Assembly (NCBI RefSeq): GCF_024758505.1
Contig: NZ_CP077970.1
Location: 4,154,001-4,218,000 of the forward strand
From: Bradyrhizobium arachidis
GTDB taxonomy: Bacteria > Pseudomonadota > Alphaproteobacteria > Rhizobiales > Xanthobacteraceae
Direction: 5' to 3'
DNA: 64,000 nt
Numbering within the stretch: position 1 is the first letter of the stretch; each line of letters starts with the position of its first letter. The notes beneath the pieces were generated by a model that ran no database searches, had not been told where the DNA came from, and saw only the letters and a program-made list of their open reading frames with translations. Below are positions 8,818 through 17,502 of the stretch, in pieces. The translations under genes were made by a program, and so were the position numbers.

Positions 8818-9222
8818 TCACGCTTTCCCCAGCCGCCCGATCCGCCCGAGATGGGTGAAGCCGAAGCCGGCAGCATATTTCAGGCCGTAGCCGAGTGCGC
8901 GGTCGAGGCCGATATGGGCGAGCCAGATCATGGCGATCGAGAGGGCGAGGGGCATTTCCAGCGCAAAGCCAGCCGTCATCAGCGCCACGGGCGCCATGTA
9001 GCTGTGGGCGGCGTTGTAGACGATGGCGCCGGTCTTGCTGTCGGCGAGATAGGCCAGGAAGCTGAGGTCCGGCGCCAGGAAGAGCAGGGCGAACACGAGC
9101 CAGGAGCCGCCCCAGACCGCGTAGAGCACCACCATGCCGACAAACAGCGTCAGCCCCTCCAGCCGGAGCAGGGTCTTGACGCCGCCGCTTGCAGCACCGG
9201 TTTCGCTCGTCACCTCGTCCAT
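8818..9222 (-). CDS. DUF4260 family membrane protein
   Basis: 134 aa with about four membrane segments. The family pattern is visible: LLRLEGLTLFVGMVVLYAV, then LAPDLSFLAYL, GAIVYNAAHSYMAPVAL and WLAHIGLDRALGYGLKY. The conserved N-x-x-H-S and H-x-x-x-D-R-x-x-G-Y-G-L-K features are typical of DUF4260. GGGGAG lies 7 nt before the ATG. The function of DUF4260 is unknown. Divergently transcribed from the pccB gene. Confidence 0.88.
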   Translation of the reverse strand: MDEVTSETGAASGGVKTLLRLEGLTLFVGMVVLYAVWGGSWLVFALLFLAPDLSFLAYLADSKTGAIVYNAAHSYMAPVALMTAGFALEMPLALSIAMIWLAHIGLDRALGYGLKYAAGFGFTHLGRIGRLGKA

Positions 9223-9372
9223 CGTCCGTCTCCCCGCCTAGCGCCTTGTAAAGCCTTGGGCTTTTGCGTCTACCGGCTGCAGGCCAGCTAGGTGCAAACC
9301 CGCTTTCCGGCTTGCAAAATGCCGTGTTAGAACCCCCGCCAACATGTCTTAGCTAAGAACTGGCGGGAGCAA

Positions 9373-10905
9373 ATGAAACATATCCTGGACGCCCTTGAAG
9401 ACCGCCGCGCCGGCGCCAAGCTCGGTGGCGGCGAGAAGCGCATCGAGGCGCAGCATGCGAGGGGCAAGCTGACCGCCCGCGAGCGCATCGAGCTTCTGCT
9501 CGATAAGGGATCGTTCGAGGAATTCGACATGTTCGTCGAGCACCGCTCCACCGAGTTCGGCATGGAGAAGACCAAGGTGCCTGGCGACGGCGTCGTCACG
9601 GGGTGGGGCACCGTCAACGGCCGCAAGACGTTTGTCTTCGCCAAGGATTTTACCGTGTTCGGCGGCTCGCTGTCGGAGACCCACGCGCTGAAGATCACAA
9701 AACTCCAGGACATGGCGATGAAGGCGCGGGCGCCGATCATCGGCCTCTATGATGCGGGCGGCGCGCGCATCCAGGAGGGCGTCGCCGCGCTCGCCGGCTA
9801 TTCCTATGTGTTCCGCCGCAACGTGCTTGCCTCGGGCGTGATCCCGCAGATCTCGGTCATCATGGGCCCCTGCGCCGGCGGCGACGTCTATTCGCCGGCC
9901 ATGACCGACTTCATCTTCATGGTGAAGAACACCAGCTACATGTTCGTCACCGGCCCCGACGTCGTGAAGACCGTCACCAACGAGGTCGTCACCGCCGAGG
10001 AGCTCGGCGGCGCCTCGGTGCACGCGACGCGCTCGTCCATTGCCGACGGCGCGTTCGAGAACGACGTCGAGACGATTTTGCAGATGCGCCGTCTCATCGA
10101 CTTCCTGCCGTCGAACAACACCGACGGCGTGCCGGAATGGCCGAGCTTCGATTCCATCGAGCGGGTCGACATGTCCCTGGACACGCTGATCCCCGACAAT
10201 CCGAACAAGCCCTACGACATGAAGGAGTTGATCCTGAAGGTCGTGGACGAGGGCGACTTCTTCGAGATCGCGGAAGGCTTCGCCAAGAACATCGTCACCG
10301 GTTTTGGCCGCATCGCGGGCCGCACCGTCGGCTTCGTCGCCAACCAGCCGATGGTGCTGGCGGGCGTGCTCGACAGTGACGCCTCACGGAAAGCGGCGCG
10401 CTTCGTCCGCTTCTGCGACGCCTTCAACATCCCGATCGTCACCTTCGTCGACGTTCCCGGCTTCCTGCCGGGCACCGCGCAGGAATATGGCGGCCTGATC
10501 AAGCACGGCGCAAAGCTCTTGTTCGCGTACTCTCAGTGCACCGTGCCGCTGGTGACCATCATCACCCGCAAAGCCTATGGCGGCGCCTTCGACGTCATGG
10601 CCTCCAAGGAGATCGGCGCCGACATGAACTACGCCTGGCCGACCGCGCAGATCGCGGTCATGGGCGCCAAGGGCGCGGTCGAGATCATCTTCCGCAGCGA
10701 CATCGGCGATCCCGACAAAATCGCAGCGCGCACCAAGGAATATGAAGACCGCTTCCTGTCGCCCTTCATCGCCGCCGAGCGCGGCTACATCGACGACGTC
10801 ATCATGCCGCACTCGACCCGCAAGCGGATCGCCCGCGCGCTGGCGATGCTGAAGGACAAGAAGACGGAAATGCCGGCGAAGAAGCACGATAATTTGCCGT
10901 TGTGA
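9373..10905 (+). CDS. pccB: Propionyl-CoA carboxylase, beta (carboxyltransferase) subunit
   Basis: 510 aa, the usual length. It transfers CO2 from biotin to propionyl-CoA to make methylmalonyl-CoA, in branched-chain and odd-chain catabolism. Conserved acyl-CoA and biotin pocket segments are [47 protein letters not shown] and [26 protein letters not shown] is 5 nt upstream. The alpha (biotin carboxylase/BCCP) subunit is not in this window. A small membrane protein gene overlaps its stop by 4 bp. Confidence 0.95.
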   Translation: MKHILDALEDRRAGAKLGGGEKRIEAQHARGKLTARERIELLLDKGSFEEFDMFVEHRSTEFGMEKTKVPGDGVVTGWGTVNGRKTFVFAKDFTVFGGSLSETHALKITKLQDMAMKARAPIIGLYDAGGARIQEGVAALAGYSYVFRRNVLASGVIPQISVIMGPCAGGDVYSPAMTDFIFMVKNTSYMFVTGPDVVKTVTNEVVTAEELGGASVHATRSSIADGAFENDVETILQMRRLIDFLPSNNTDGVPEWPSFDSIERVDMSLDTLIPDNPNKPYDMKELILKVVDEGDFFEIAEGFAKNIVTGFGRIAGRTVGFVANQPMVLAGVLDSDASRKAARFVRFCDAFNIPIVTFVDVPGFLPGTAQEYGGLIKHGAKLLFAYSQCTVPLVTIITRKAYGGAFDVMASKEIGADMNYAWPTAQIAVMGAKGAVEIIFRSDIGDPDKIAARTKEYEDRFLSPFIAAERGYIDDVIMPHSTRKRIARALAMLKDKKTEMPAKKHDNLPL

Positions 10906-11267
10906 CGTTCGGCGGCGACGAGAGCGAAGACGATCCGGCCGACGCGATCTCGGATCTCGAGGCGCGGATCGAAGTGCTTTCCGAGATCGCCGAACGATGC
11001 CGCAAATTCATTCTCGCCTCGAAGATCGCGATCGGCGGCGGAGTAGCGTTGCTGCTCCTCATGGTGCTCGGTTTGTTCGGAGCCGGTCAGGTCGCGGCGC
11101 TCGGCTCGATCGCCCTGGTGCTGGGCGGGATCGTGTCGCTCGGATCGAACGTCAGCACGCTGCAGCAGACCGATGCCGCCATCGACGCGGCCGAGGCGCG
11201 GCGCGCGGACCTGATCGGCAGGATCGACCTGCGCGTGGTCGACGACGTGCCGTTGAAGCTGATGTGA
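10902..11267 (+). CDS. Small membrane protein overlapping pccB
   Basis: 121 aa, GTG start in a GTGA overlap with the pccB stop, so probably translationally coupled. It has an acidic, helical N-terminus ([20 protein letters not shown]), two membrane helices at about residues 40-80 ([20 protein letters not shown], then [18 protein letters not shown]), and a helical C-terminus. No family is recognised. The coupling suggests co-expression with propionyl-CoA carboxylase, but no functional link can be read from the sequence. Confidence 0.7.
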   Translation: MTFGGDESEDDPADAISDLEARIEVLSEIAERCRKFILASKIAIGGGVALLLLMVLGLFGAGQVAALGSIALVLGGIVSLGSNVSTLQQTDAAIDAAEARRADLIGRIDLRVVDDVPLKLM

Positions 11268-11282
11268 GGCGCAGTGCGCTTG

Positions 11283-11352
11283 GCGTAACCCACCTCTTTA
11301 TTTTCCGCGTGGAGAGAGAAGTGGTGGGTTACGCTGCGCTAACCCACCCTAC
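11283..11352. repeat. Dispersed inverted repeat family C (GGTGGGTTACGC type), copy 1
   Basis: GCGTAACCCACC at 11283-11294 is inverted as GGTGGGTTACGC at about 11324-11335, followed by CTAACCCACCCTAC. A second, longer copy is at 27399-27495. Lies between convergent genes. Confidence 0.7.
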
Positions 11353-11366
11353 AAGTTTGCGGCGCT

Positions 11367-13328
11367 TCAATACGGTCCGAGCTTAGCCAGTTTGCCTTGC
11401 TTCGCGGCCTCAACGGCACGGTCAGCATCCTCGGGCAACAGCAACCGCTCCGCCACCTGCCGCGCCGCCTCCCGCCGAACCGCTGCCACGTATGCCTCAT
11501 TGTCCGCATATCGCTCCGCGATTGACGGCCGCGGATCGTGGACCTCTTTTCGCGCAGCCTCGGTCGGTGCGAACGGCACGACCGCGCCTTGCAGCGGGTA
11601 CAGCGCCGTCGGTCCATAATTCTGCGACCTCGGATTCCACCCGGTGTACGTTGCGCGTGGCACGGCCAGTGCAAGCTGACGCACGCCCGCGATCGCCATG
11701 CCGTCATTGTCCGCCTTCGGCACGAACACGGGATAGCGGCCGATCTCCTTCGGCGGCAGCATGCTCTGGTCGGAGAAGCCCGCGAGGGTGTGTATGCCGG
11801 CGTAGGGCAGGCCGGGGATATCCGTGGGCACCGCGCCCTTGGCCTCGACCAGCGTGCCCTGGCTGCGCATCGGCACGCGGCTCGAGGGCGGCCTCACACC
11901 GTCGGTGATCCAGGCGTTGAGATCGGACAGCAGCGCGCGCATCGGCGCGCCCGCATGCATCGGATTTTGCGGCAGCGCCATCGCCACAAGAGTCCTGCGC
12001 ATGGTGTCGTCGGGATTGGCGAAATGCGGCGTGCCCGCGATCATGTAGGCGCGGACATTGTCGGGCAGGTCGAGGTGGTTGCCCGCGAGATCGGTGACGA
12101 GCAGCGAGGCGTGGGAGGCCCACCATTCGTGCTCGCTGTCGGTCTGCATCACTTTGGGGCAGGTTGCCGTCAGCGTGCACCGGCGAAGCAGGCCGTCGGT
12201 CCTGCCGGAGAGCGGGTCGCTGAGGCTGGCATAGGTGAACGGGAAGAGATCGGCCTGCCAGGCCGGGTCCTGCAAATGGCGCGGGTTGCGGCCGGGCTGG
12301 CCGAAGCGGAAATTGGTCGCCATGCGCCGCGTGCCCGCGACATGCGGCATCAGCCCGTCGAACACGACGCGGCCCGAGAGGTCCTCGTTGAAGCCGAGAT
12401 AGAGGAAGTCGCGCAGAAAGCGGCCGGATTGCGAAACGCCAAAACCGATGGCTCGGCTGACGGAGGGGTGCAGGGCGTTCAGCAGCGGATTGGCCGGCGT
12501 GGTGTCGCGCCGCAGGAAGCTGACGACATCGCGCACGGCCGCGAAGCCCATGCCGAGGATGGCGGGATCGCGCGCGGTATAGGTGATCTCGTAAAGCGCG
12601 CCCGCATCGAAGCTGTCGGGGCGCGTGATCTCGACGGTGTTGGGATCGATGAGCTTTGCCGAGAGGCCGGCGGGTGTCTGCCGCGCATCGGCCCAGGCCG
12701 CGCGCACGGTCACGTTGAGGTTGGCGGGATCGGCCGCCGGCCATGTCAGGCTCGCGCGGGCCGGGTTCGTCAAATTGTCGAAGATGACTTCCTCACGCGC
12801 CGGCCCGGTGACGCCCTTCAGCATCGGCGCGGTCAGCGCCATCTGGCCGGGCTTTGAGGGGATGTCGCCCTGCCAGCCGACCCAGACCATCGTAAAACCC
12901 TGGCGGTGCAGGAAACCGATGCTGGCATCGTCTGCTCCTTGCGCATTGTTGGCGCCGGGCTGCGCGGCATCGTCGAACAGTTGCGGCGCAAGTTTGCGGC
13001 CGCGGTTCGGCACATCCAGCAGCAGCGTGCCGTTGCCGCGGGTGGGATCGGCGGGGCGGAGGATCACGACGTCGGCGGTCGCCTCGACCTTGCCGTCGCC
13101 GTTCCGCGGCGCCTGCGCGAGATCGGCGATGACGGCATTGCGGTCGTCGGACGGAGCGAGCGCGATGGTGGCGCGCGCCGTGATCCGCTCATAGGGCCCG
13201 ACATCGCCAAAGCTCCGGCCCGCGAAGGCCGGCACGCGTTCCAGAATGTCGAAGCGGATCACTTCGGCTTGCAGCGCGACCGGGAACAGGCATGCAGCTG
13301 CGATTGCACCCGTAAGCACTTTTCGCAT
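11367..13328 (-). CDS. Exported alpha/beta hydrolase domain protein
   Basis: 653 aa. A signal peptide (about residues 1-20, ending LQAE) is followed by a large beta-rich N-terminal region and an alpha/beta hydrolase-like core. The nucleophile candidate is in GFGVSQSGRFLRDFLYLGFN (GxSxSG), with YASLSDP and DSEHEWWASHASLLVTD further on. It resembles the Abhydrolase_10 family of uncharacterised proteins, annotated generally as alpha/beta hydrolase domain-containing. ATG at 13328 has GGAAGGAG 5 nt upstream; an alternative longer frame begins 29 codons earlier. Substrate unknown. Confidence 0.85.
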   Translation of the reverse strand: MRKVLTGAIAAACLFPVALQAEVIRFDILERVPAFAGRSFGDVGPYERITARATIALAPSDDRNAVIADLAQAPRNGDGKVEATADVVILRPADPTRGNGTLLLDVPNRGRKLAPQLFDDAAQPGANNAQGADDASIGFLHRQGFTMVWVGWQGDIPSKPGQMALTAPMLKGVTGPAREEVIFDNLTNPARASLTWPAADPANLNVTVRAAWADARQTPAGLSAKLIDPNTVEITRPDSFDAGALYEITYTARDPAILGMGFAAVRDVVSFLRRDTTPANPLLNALHPSVSRAIGFGVSQSGRFLRDFLYLGFNEDLSGRVVFDGLMPHVAGTRRMATNFRFGQPGRNPRHLQDPAWQADLFPFTYASLSDPLSGRTDGLLRRCTLTATCPKVMQTDSEHEWWASHASLLVTDLAGNHLDLPDNVRAYMIAGTPHFANPDDTMRRTLVAMALPQNPMHAGAPMRALLSDLNAWITDGVRPPSSRVPMRSQGTLVEAKGAVPTDIPGLPYAGIHTLAGFSDQSMLPPKEIGRYPVFVPKADNDGMAIAGVRQLALAVPRATYTGWNPRSQNYGPTALYPLQGAVVPFAPTEAARKEVHDPRPSIAERYADNEAYVAAVRREAARQVAERLLLPEDADRAVEAAKQGKLAKLGPY

Positions 13329-13436
13329 GGTCGCTCCTTCCCCAAGCGGCGTCAGAGGTTGATATCCCCCGCGCATGATTTTGTAGGTGCCAGTATAGCT
13401 AGATCGTCTCGCCAAACAATCGCCGGAGGAAACCGA

Positions 13437-13485
13437 GGCCCGCCGCCGTCTTCATCGTCCGCGCCACCATCACCGCAGGCGGCTT
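13437..13485 (+). pseudogene. Short relic similar to the 5' part of the gene at 15613
   Basis: 26 bases at 13444-13469 (CCGCCGTCTTCATCGTCCGC and six more) are identical to bases near the start of the dimeric-barrel gene at 15613, in a frame that would read AAVFIVRATIT. The match decays after about 35 bases and no ORF follows. It looks like a remnant of a partial duplication, though a chance match in coding-like DNA cannot be excluded. Confidence 0.35.
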
Positions 13486-13543
13486 GCAATCGCCTACCGG
13501 TGGCCTACGATGAATTCCGTTGGTACCTTGAAGGAGCGCAGCC

Positions 13544-14029
13544 ATGGAACTCACCGTGGTGCCCATCGTCAAGCCGGACGCCACCAACTTCATCTTCGGC
13601 CAGTCGCATTTCATCAAGACCGTGGAAGACCTCCACGAGACGCTGGTCGGCGCGGTCCCGGGCATCCGCTTCGGGCTGGCCTTTTGCGAGGCCTCCGGCA
13701 AGCGGCTGGTGCGCTGGTCGGGGAACGACGAAGCCGCTCTCACCCTCGCACGTGACAACGCGTTGGCCATCGGCGCCGGCCACACGTTCCTGATCTTCCT
13801 CGGGGACGGGTTCTTTCCCGTCAACGTGCTGGCTCAAGTGCGCGCGGTGCCGGAGGTCTGCCGCATCTTTTGCGCGACCGCCAATCCGACACAGGTGATC
13901 GTCGCGCAAACCGAGCTGGGGCGCGGCGTGCTCGGCGTGGTGGATGGCGGCTCGCCGCTGGGTGTCGAAACCGACGCGGACATCGCGTGGCGGAAGGATC
14001 TGCTGCGAAAGATCGGCTACAAGCTGTAG
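13544..14029 (+). CDS. Adenosine-specific kinase family protein (DUF355/Adenosine_kin)
   Basis: 161 aa, the full length of the family. Members were described from archaea and bacteria as adenosine-binding proteins, named adenosine-specific kinase. Matching blocks are VPIVKPDATNFIFGQSHFIK, GIRFGLAFCEASGKRLVRW, GAGHTFLIFLGDGFFPVNVL, FCATANPTQVIVAQTELGRG and LGVVDGGSPLGVE. RBS GGAG lies 8 nt upstream. No neighbour helps to define a pathway. Family membership is firm; enzymatic activity is by family annotation only. Confidence 0.92.
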   Translation: MELTVVPIVKPDATNFIFGQSHFIKTVEDLHETLVGAVPGIRFGLAFCEASGKRLVRWSGNDEAALTLARDNALAIGAGHTFLIFLGDGFFPVNVLAQVRAVPEVCRIFCATANPTQVIVAQTELGRGVLGVVDGGSPLGVETDADIAWRKDLLRKIGYKL

Positions 14030-14102
14030 CGTTGGATCGGGATATCGGCGGTCGATGCGAACTTGCGTATCTCTCTATGTATCCCTTGGAGAGCGCACGA
14101 TC

Positions 14103-14840
14103 ATGAAGTTCTTGCTGCTCGTGTTGGCCATGGCTGTCGTTGCGCGGGAAGCGACCGCACAGGACGCACAGGACGACCAGTGCGTGCGCGAACGCGCCGC
14201 CATGGTCGAAACCATCCGGGCCTACGCGCGGTCCGCCGCCAGTGTCTTGGGAGAGCAAGGCCTGTCGGAGAGGGTCCTTGAGGCCATGGCGCAAACCAAA
14301 CGCCATCTGTTCATCCCCGAGCGATCCTGCTCTATCGCATACGCAGACAGGCCGGTCCCGATCGGCCTCGGCCAGACCATATCGCAGCCGTACATCGTGG
14401 CCTTGATGACCCGGTTGGCCGATGTCGCGCCCGATCACGTCGTGCTCGAAGTCGGTACGGGTTCGGGCTACCAGGCCGCCATCCTTGCGCGCCTGGCGCG
14501 AAAGGTCTGCACCATCGAGATCATCCCGCAATTGGCCGAGACCGCCGCGAAGACACTCAGAGACCTCGCATATGACAATGTGAGCGTCAGGCTTGGCGAC
14601 GGCTTCGATGGCTGGCCCGAATGCGGTCCCTTTGACGCCATCGTCGTGACTGCCGCGCTTGGGCAGCCACCGCCGCCCCTGATTGAGCAGCTTAAAGTGG
14701 GGGGCCGACTCGTCATGCCGGTGGGGTCCGCTTACACCACTCAGCAGCTCACGGTCGTCGAAAAAATCGCCGCCGGCAAGACGACGACGCGCAGCGTCGC
14801 CCTCGTGCGTTTTGTCCCCTTTACGCGTTCGCAAAACTAG
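14103..14840 (+). CDS. Exported protein-L-isoaspartate O-methyltransferase-like protein
   Basis: 245 aa. The PCMT family methylates isoaspartyl residues in damaged proteins using SAM. The SAM-binding motif VLEVGTGSGYQAA and the substrate block IGLGQTISQPYIVALMTRL are intact, as is the post-motif GDGFDGWPECGPFDAIVV. Unusual for the family, the N-terminus is a signal peptide (MKFLLLVLAMAVVAREATA), pointing to a periplasmic location, and the extra segment before the core holds a cysteine pair. The start at 14103 is preferred because it yields this signal; a longer frame overlaps the preceding gene. Periplasmic SAM supply makes activity uncertain. Confidence 0.88.
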   Translation: MKFLLLVLAMAVVAREATAQDAQDDQCVRERAAMVETIRAYARSAASVLGEQGLSERVLEAMAQTKRHLFIPERSCSIAYADRPVPIGLGQTISQPYIVALMTRLADVAPDHVVLEVGTGSGYQAAILARLARKVCTIEIIPQLAETAAKTLRDLAYDNVSVRLGDGFDGWPECGPFDAIVVTAALGQPPPPLIEQLKVGGRLVMPVGSAYTTQQLTVVEKIAAGKTTTRSVALVRFVPFTRSQN

Positions 14841-14876
14841 ACAACCGTTCAGCCCGCGCAGGATGGTTGAGCGTAG

Positions 14877-14917
14877 CGAAACCCATCACACGGTCACGGA
14901 AAGTGTGATGGGTTTCA
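14877..14917. terminator. Strong inverted repeat between convergent genes
   Basis: GAAACCCATCACAC (14878-14891) pairs with GTGTGATGGGTTTC (14903-14916), a 14-bp perfect stem with an 11-nt loop. It sits between the methyltransferase gene and a convergent VOC gene, where it could end transcription in either direction. No T-run follows on the + strand, so it may instead be one of the dispersed palindromes. Confidence 0.55.
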
Positions 14918-14946
14918 TGTCGTTCAACCCAAGCCTGTGATTGCGC

Positions 14947-15408
14947 CTACGCCGCCTTGTTCTGCTGTTTCATGGCCTCCGCAGCGCGCTTCTTGAGTTC
15001 GGCCGGCGATACGTCCTCGATATGGGTACCGATGTGCCAGCGGTTGCCGGCCGGATCCGACACACCGCCGCTACGGTCGCCGTAGAACTGATCCGCGGGC
15101 TCCATCAACGATGTGCCGCCGGCCTTGAGCGCCTTCTGATAGACCGCGTCGACGTTGGGTACGTAGAGATACAGCATGACGGAAGTTGCTTGTGCGCGTT
15201 CCGAAGCGTCGGAAATCATCACGATGGAATTTCCGATTTTGAACTCCGCATGCCCGACCTTGCCGTCGGGCCGCATCATCGGCTCGAATACCGGTTGGGC
15301 TCCGAAGGCGTCTTTCATGAAGCGGATGATTTTCTCCGCGCCATCGACGACGAGATAGGGCGTGACGGTGTGGTATCCCTCGGGAACCGGCTTTACTTTT
15401 GTTGCCAT
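14947..15408 (-). CDS. VOC family (PhnB-like glyoxalase) protein
   Basis: 153 aa. A PhnB/YdcJ-type vicinal-oxygen-chelate protein with two beta-alpha-beta-beta-beta modules: YHTVTPYLVVDGAEKIIRFM, FKIGNSIVMISD, MLYLYVPNVDAVYQKALKAG and GGVSDPAGNRWHIGTHIEDV. The C-terminus is Lys/Ala-rich. AGAGGAG 7 nt before ATG 15408 fixes the start; the open frame continues 47 codons further upstream without support. Typically homodimeric; metal or substrate unknown. Confidence 0.9.
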   Translation of the reverse strand: MATKVKPVPEGYHTVTPYLVVDGAEKIIRFMKDAFGAQPVFEPMMRPDGKVGHAEFKIGNSIVMISDASERAQATSVMLYLYVPNVDAVYQKALKAGGTSLMEPADQFYGDRSGGVSDPAGNRWHIGTHIEDVSPAELKKRAAEAMKQQNKAA

Positions 15409-15612
15409 GGCTGTCTCCTCTGATTTGACCAACTCGTTCAGGACGACCCAGCCTGCCTCATGTCGTGTCCGCAATGTTCGGCCCGGTCTTTGAACAAAGT
15501 ATGACGGCTGGTGTGCCGCGCGGGGCGGTTTAACGGGCAGTCGCGTCAATGCGCGCCCGCTGCTAAATTGTTCCTATCCGTGTTGCCTGACAAAAGGCAG
15601 GGAGGAACCGTC

Positions 15613-15927
15613 ATGCCAACCGCCGTCTTCATCGTCCGCGCCACCGTCACCGATGCCGGCAAGCGCGCCGCGTTCGACCGCTGGTACGAGAAGGAACATC
15701 TCCCCGATGCCGTGAAATCGTTCGGGGCGAAGAAGGCGTGGCGGTTCTGGAGCGCGACAGATCCTGCCGTGCATCAGGCGATGTATCAGTTCGACGATCA
15801 GGCCTCCCTCGATCGCGCGACCACAGGTGACGACATGAAGCGGCTGATCGCCGATTTCAACCGCGACTGGCCCGAGGTGACGCGTACGCGCGAGACGCTG
15901 CTGCTGGCGCAGGAGTTCGCTGCGTGA
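15613..15927 (+). CDS. Small dimeric alpha/beta-barrel (EthD-like) protein
   Basis: 104 aa. Start MPTAVFIVRATVTD, then a helix FDRWYEKEHLPDAVKSFGA with the WYxxEHLPD pattern of EthD/dimeric-barrel proteins, and a second strand-helix pair. GGGAGGAACC stands 7 nt upstream of the ATG. Function unknown; the fold usually acts as a homodimeric enzyme or binding protein. A short duplicate of its 5' part lies at 13437-13485. Confidence 0.8.
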   Translation: MPTAVFIVRATVTDAGKRAAFDRWYEKEHLPDAVKSFGAKKAWRFWSATDPAVHQAMYQFDDQASLDRATTGDDMKRLIADFNRDWPEVTRTRETLLLAQEFAA

Positions 15928-16027
15928 CATCAGCGCAAGATATCTGAATGCGCAGTTCAGCAGCCGTTCATTTCGCTCGGCCGACACTTCCCCTGCATCA
16001 CTCACGATTGATTCAGAGGAAGACTTC

Positions 16028-16321
16028 ATGGAACGTCGGGACTTTTTGAAATTCGCGTTGGGTGTTGCGGCGGCGAGTGCCGCGCTTGCGGCCAGCGCGC
16101 AGGCCGCACCGCTCACGCCGCAACCGATCGAAGGCCCGGGCGTTGCGCCGCGCACCAATTCCGATGCCCATCCCGCCGTCACCAGCAGCGAGGAAGCTGC
16201 GCAACTGAAGCCCGAGCAGGTGCACTGGCGCGGGCGCGGCCATCATTATGGCTGGCGTCACCGTCACTGGGGCTGGCGTCGTCGTCATTGGCGCCGGCAC
16301 TGGCGCCGCCGCTACTGGTAG
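16028..16321 (+). CDS. Tat-exported His/Trp/Arg-rich small protein
   Basis: 97 aa. Twin-arginine signal MERRDFLKFALGVAAASAAL ending in AQAA. The mature part has a Pro-rich linker and a C-terminal tail made almost wholly of Arg, His, Trp and Gly (WRGRGHHYGWRHRHWGWRRR and on). This composition suggests metal or polyanion binding in the periplasm, but nothing has been shown here. RBS AGAGGA is present. Function unknown; known from memory as a lineage-typical type of protein in Bradyrhizobium. Confidence 0.75.
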   Translation: MERRDFLKFALGVAAASAALAASAQAAPLTPQPIEGPGVAPRTNSDAHPAVTSSEEAAQLKPEQVHWRGRGHHYGWRHRHWGWRRRHWRRHWRRRYW

Positions 16322-16340
16322 CGTTCAATCAGCCACAAAG

Positions 16341-16369
16341 GGAAAGGGGACCGCAATCGCAGTCCCCTT
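16341..16369. terminator. Bidirectional intrinsic terminator
   Basis: AAAGGGGAC pairs with GTCCCCTTT across a 10-nt loop, followed by a T-rich stretch on the + strand and preceded by an A-rich stretch, so it can serve the + gene ending at 16321. Confidence 0.7.
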
Positions 16370-16407
16370 TGTTATTTGGGTTGTCCGACGGGTGCCCAAA
16401 ACGAATG

Positions 16408-16439
16408 TGGCCGCCCAGGCGAGACGCCGGGCGGCCACA
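16408..16439 (-). terminator. Intrinsic terminator of the GCG_CRPN-like gene
   Basis: GTGGCCGCCC (16408-16417) pairs with GGGCGGCCAC (about 16429-16438), a 10-bp GC stem; read on the minus strand it is followed by ATTCGTTTT. It lies just past the minus-strand gene ending at 16457. Confidence 0.7.
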
Positions 16440-16456
16440 TTGCGATGCAAGAACTA

Positions 16457-16708
16457 TCAGAACGGGCGGCAGCGGCCGGCATACCAGCGGAAGCCGTAGG
16501 GGCAGACGCGCGCGCGCGGCACGACGACGACCGGGGCCGGGGCCACGACGATCGGGGCAGGGGCCACGACGACGCGGCCGGCCATTGGTTGGCAACCGCC
16601 ATAGGGCCCGCGATACCAACCGGGACCGCATCCGCCGGCTGCGCTTGCAGCCTCGGTGAACCCGACGACCGCACTTGCGACCATGGCTACGGCAAACAGG
16701 TATTTCAT
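16457..16708 (-). CDS. Small exported GCG_CRPN-type protein
   Basis: 83 aa. Signal peptide MKYLFAVAMVASAVVGFTEA, then the GCG motif (GGCGPGWYRGPYGGC), a Val/Ala/Pro-rich middle (VVVAPAPIVVAPAP), and a C-terminal CPYGFRWYAGRCRPF with two cysteines. The GCG prefix followed by a CRPN-like end is what defines this rhizobial family. Start at 16708 has AAGGATC upstream. Secreted or outer-surface; function unknown. Confidence 0.8.
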   Translation of the reverse strand: MKYLFAVAMVASAVVGFTEAASAAGGCGPGWYRGPYGGCQPMAGRVVVAPAPIVVAPAPVVVVPRARVCPYGFRWYAGRCRPF

Positions 16709-16929
16709 AGGATGATCCTTCTCGTCCTTGGAACGGCGCTTGCGGCGCACAATGAATCAATGAGCGCGATTCGACACGTTAACTTTTTGGCGACACGTCG
16801 ACACGACACAATCCAAACTGGCAATCATGACCTGAATGCGACGTGAACGGCGGCTCGCGCCCGGGGCTTTTGGTGCAGATGGCGCCGGGACCGGCGCCTT
16901 ATGCTTAGTCTTCGCCGACGGTTTTTTGT

Positions 16930-17436
16930 TCATTCGATTTTTGGCGTGGTCTCGAAATTGCCGTCGGTATTGACAGTGTATAGGTGCTTCAAATTCCCGC
17001 CTTCGCCGAGCAGGTAGTAGTGGTTGCCGACGACGCCGGTCTCGTTTCGCGCGCCGCGAAACACGATCAGGCGGCTGTCGGCGCGGCTGACCACGGCATC
17101 AAAATCGTCGCCGACCTCGCGCCAGCCCGACACCGTGAACAACTCGGTGATGTGTCCCGACCGGGCATCCAGCAGGACGGGCGCGACGCAGGCCGAGCCG
17201 CAGGGCAGCTTGACGACGTAGTAGTGGCCGGCCGCGCTGACCTTCTCCTCTGACACGGCGTAGTGAAACTGCTCGCGGACGTCGCGAAGATACTGGTTGT
17301 GCAGGCGCGGCTTGGCCGGCTTGCCGGCGAAGACCTTTGCCGGATAGTCGGCGAATTTAGGCGGGATATCCGCGCGGGCGGGCAGGATGTAGCCCGCGAC
17401 AAGCAGTGCAGGCGTCAATCGGAGCAGGCGATGCAT
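16930..17436 (-). CDS. Exported protein of unknown function
   Basis: About 168 aa from the ATG at 17436, giving a clean signal peptide ([20 protein letters not shown]). The mature protein has two cysteines close together ([14 protein letters not shown]), which could form a disulfide, and beta-rich segments with Tyr-rich turns ([20 protein letters not shown]). A start 18 codons upstream is possible. No family recognised. It lies 66 bp downstream of the ArsR gene and on the same strand, so could be co-transcribed. Confidence 0.65.
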   Translation of the reverse strand: MHRLLRLTPALLVAGYILPARADIPPKFADYPAKVFAGKPAKPRLHNQYLRDVREQFHYAVSEEKVSAAGHYYVVKLPCGSACVAPVLLDARSGHITELFTVSGWREVGDDFDAVVSRADSRLIVFRGARNETGVVGNHYYLLGEGGNLKHLYTVNTDGNFETTPKIE

Positions 17437-17502
17437 GGCGGTCTCGAAGCTTCTTGCTCCGTAGGTCGTCCAGGCCATTGGAAAGTTCAAACGCCTTGCC
17501 GC

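Noticed and set aside
11538..12857. 439-aa plus-strand frame
   Set aside because: Antisense of the large hydrolase, no family features.
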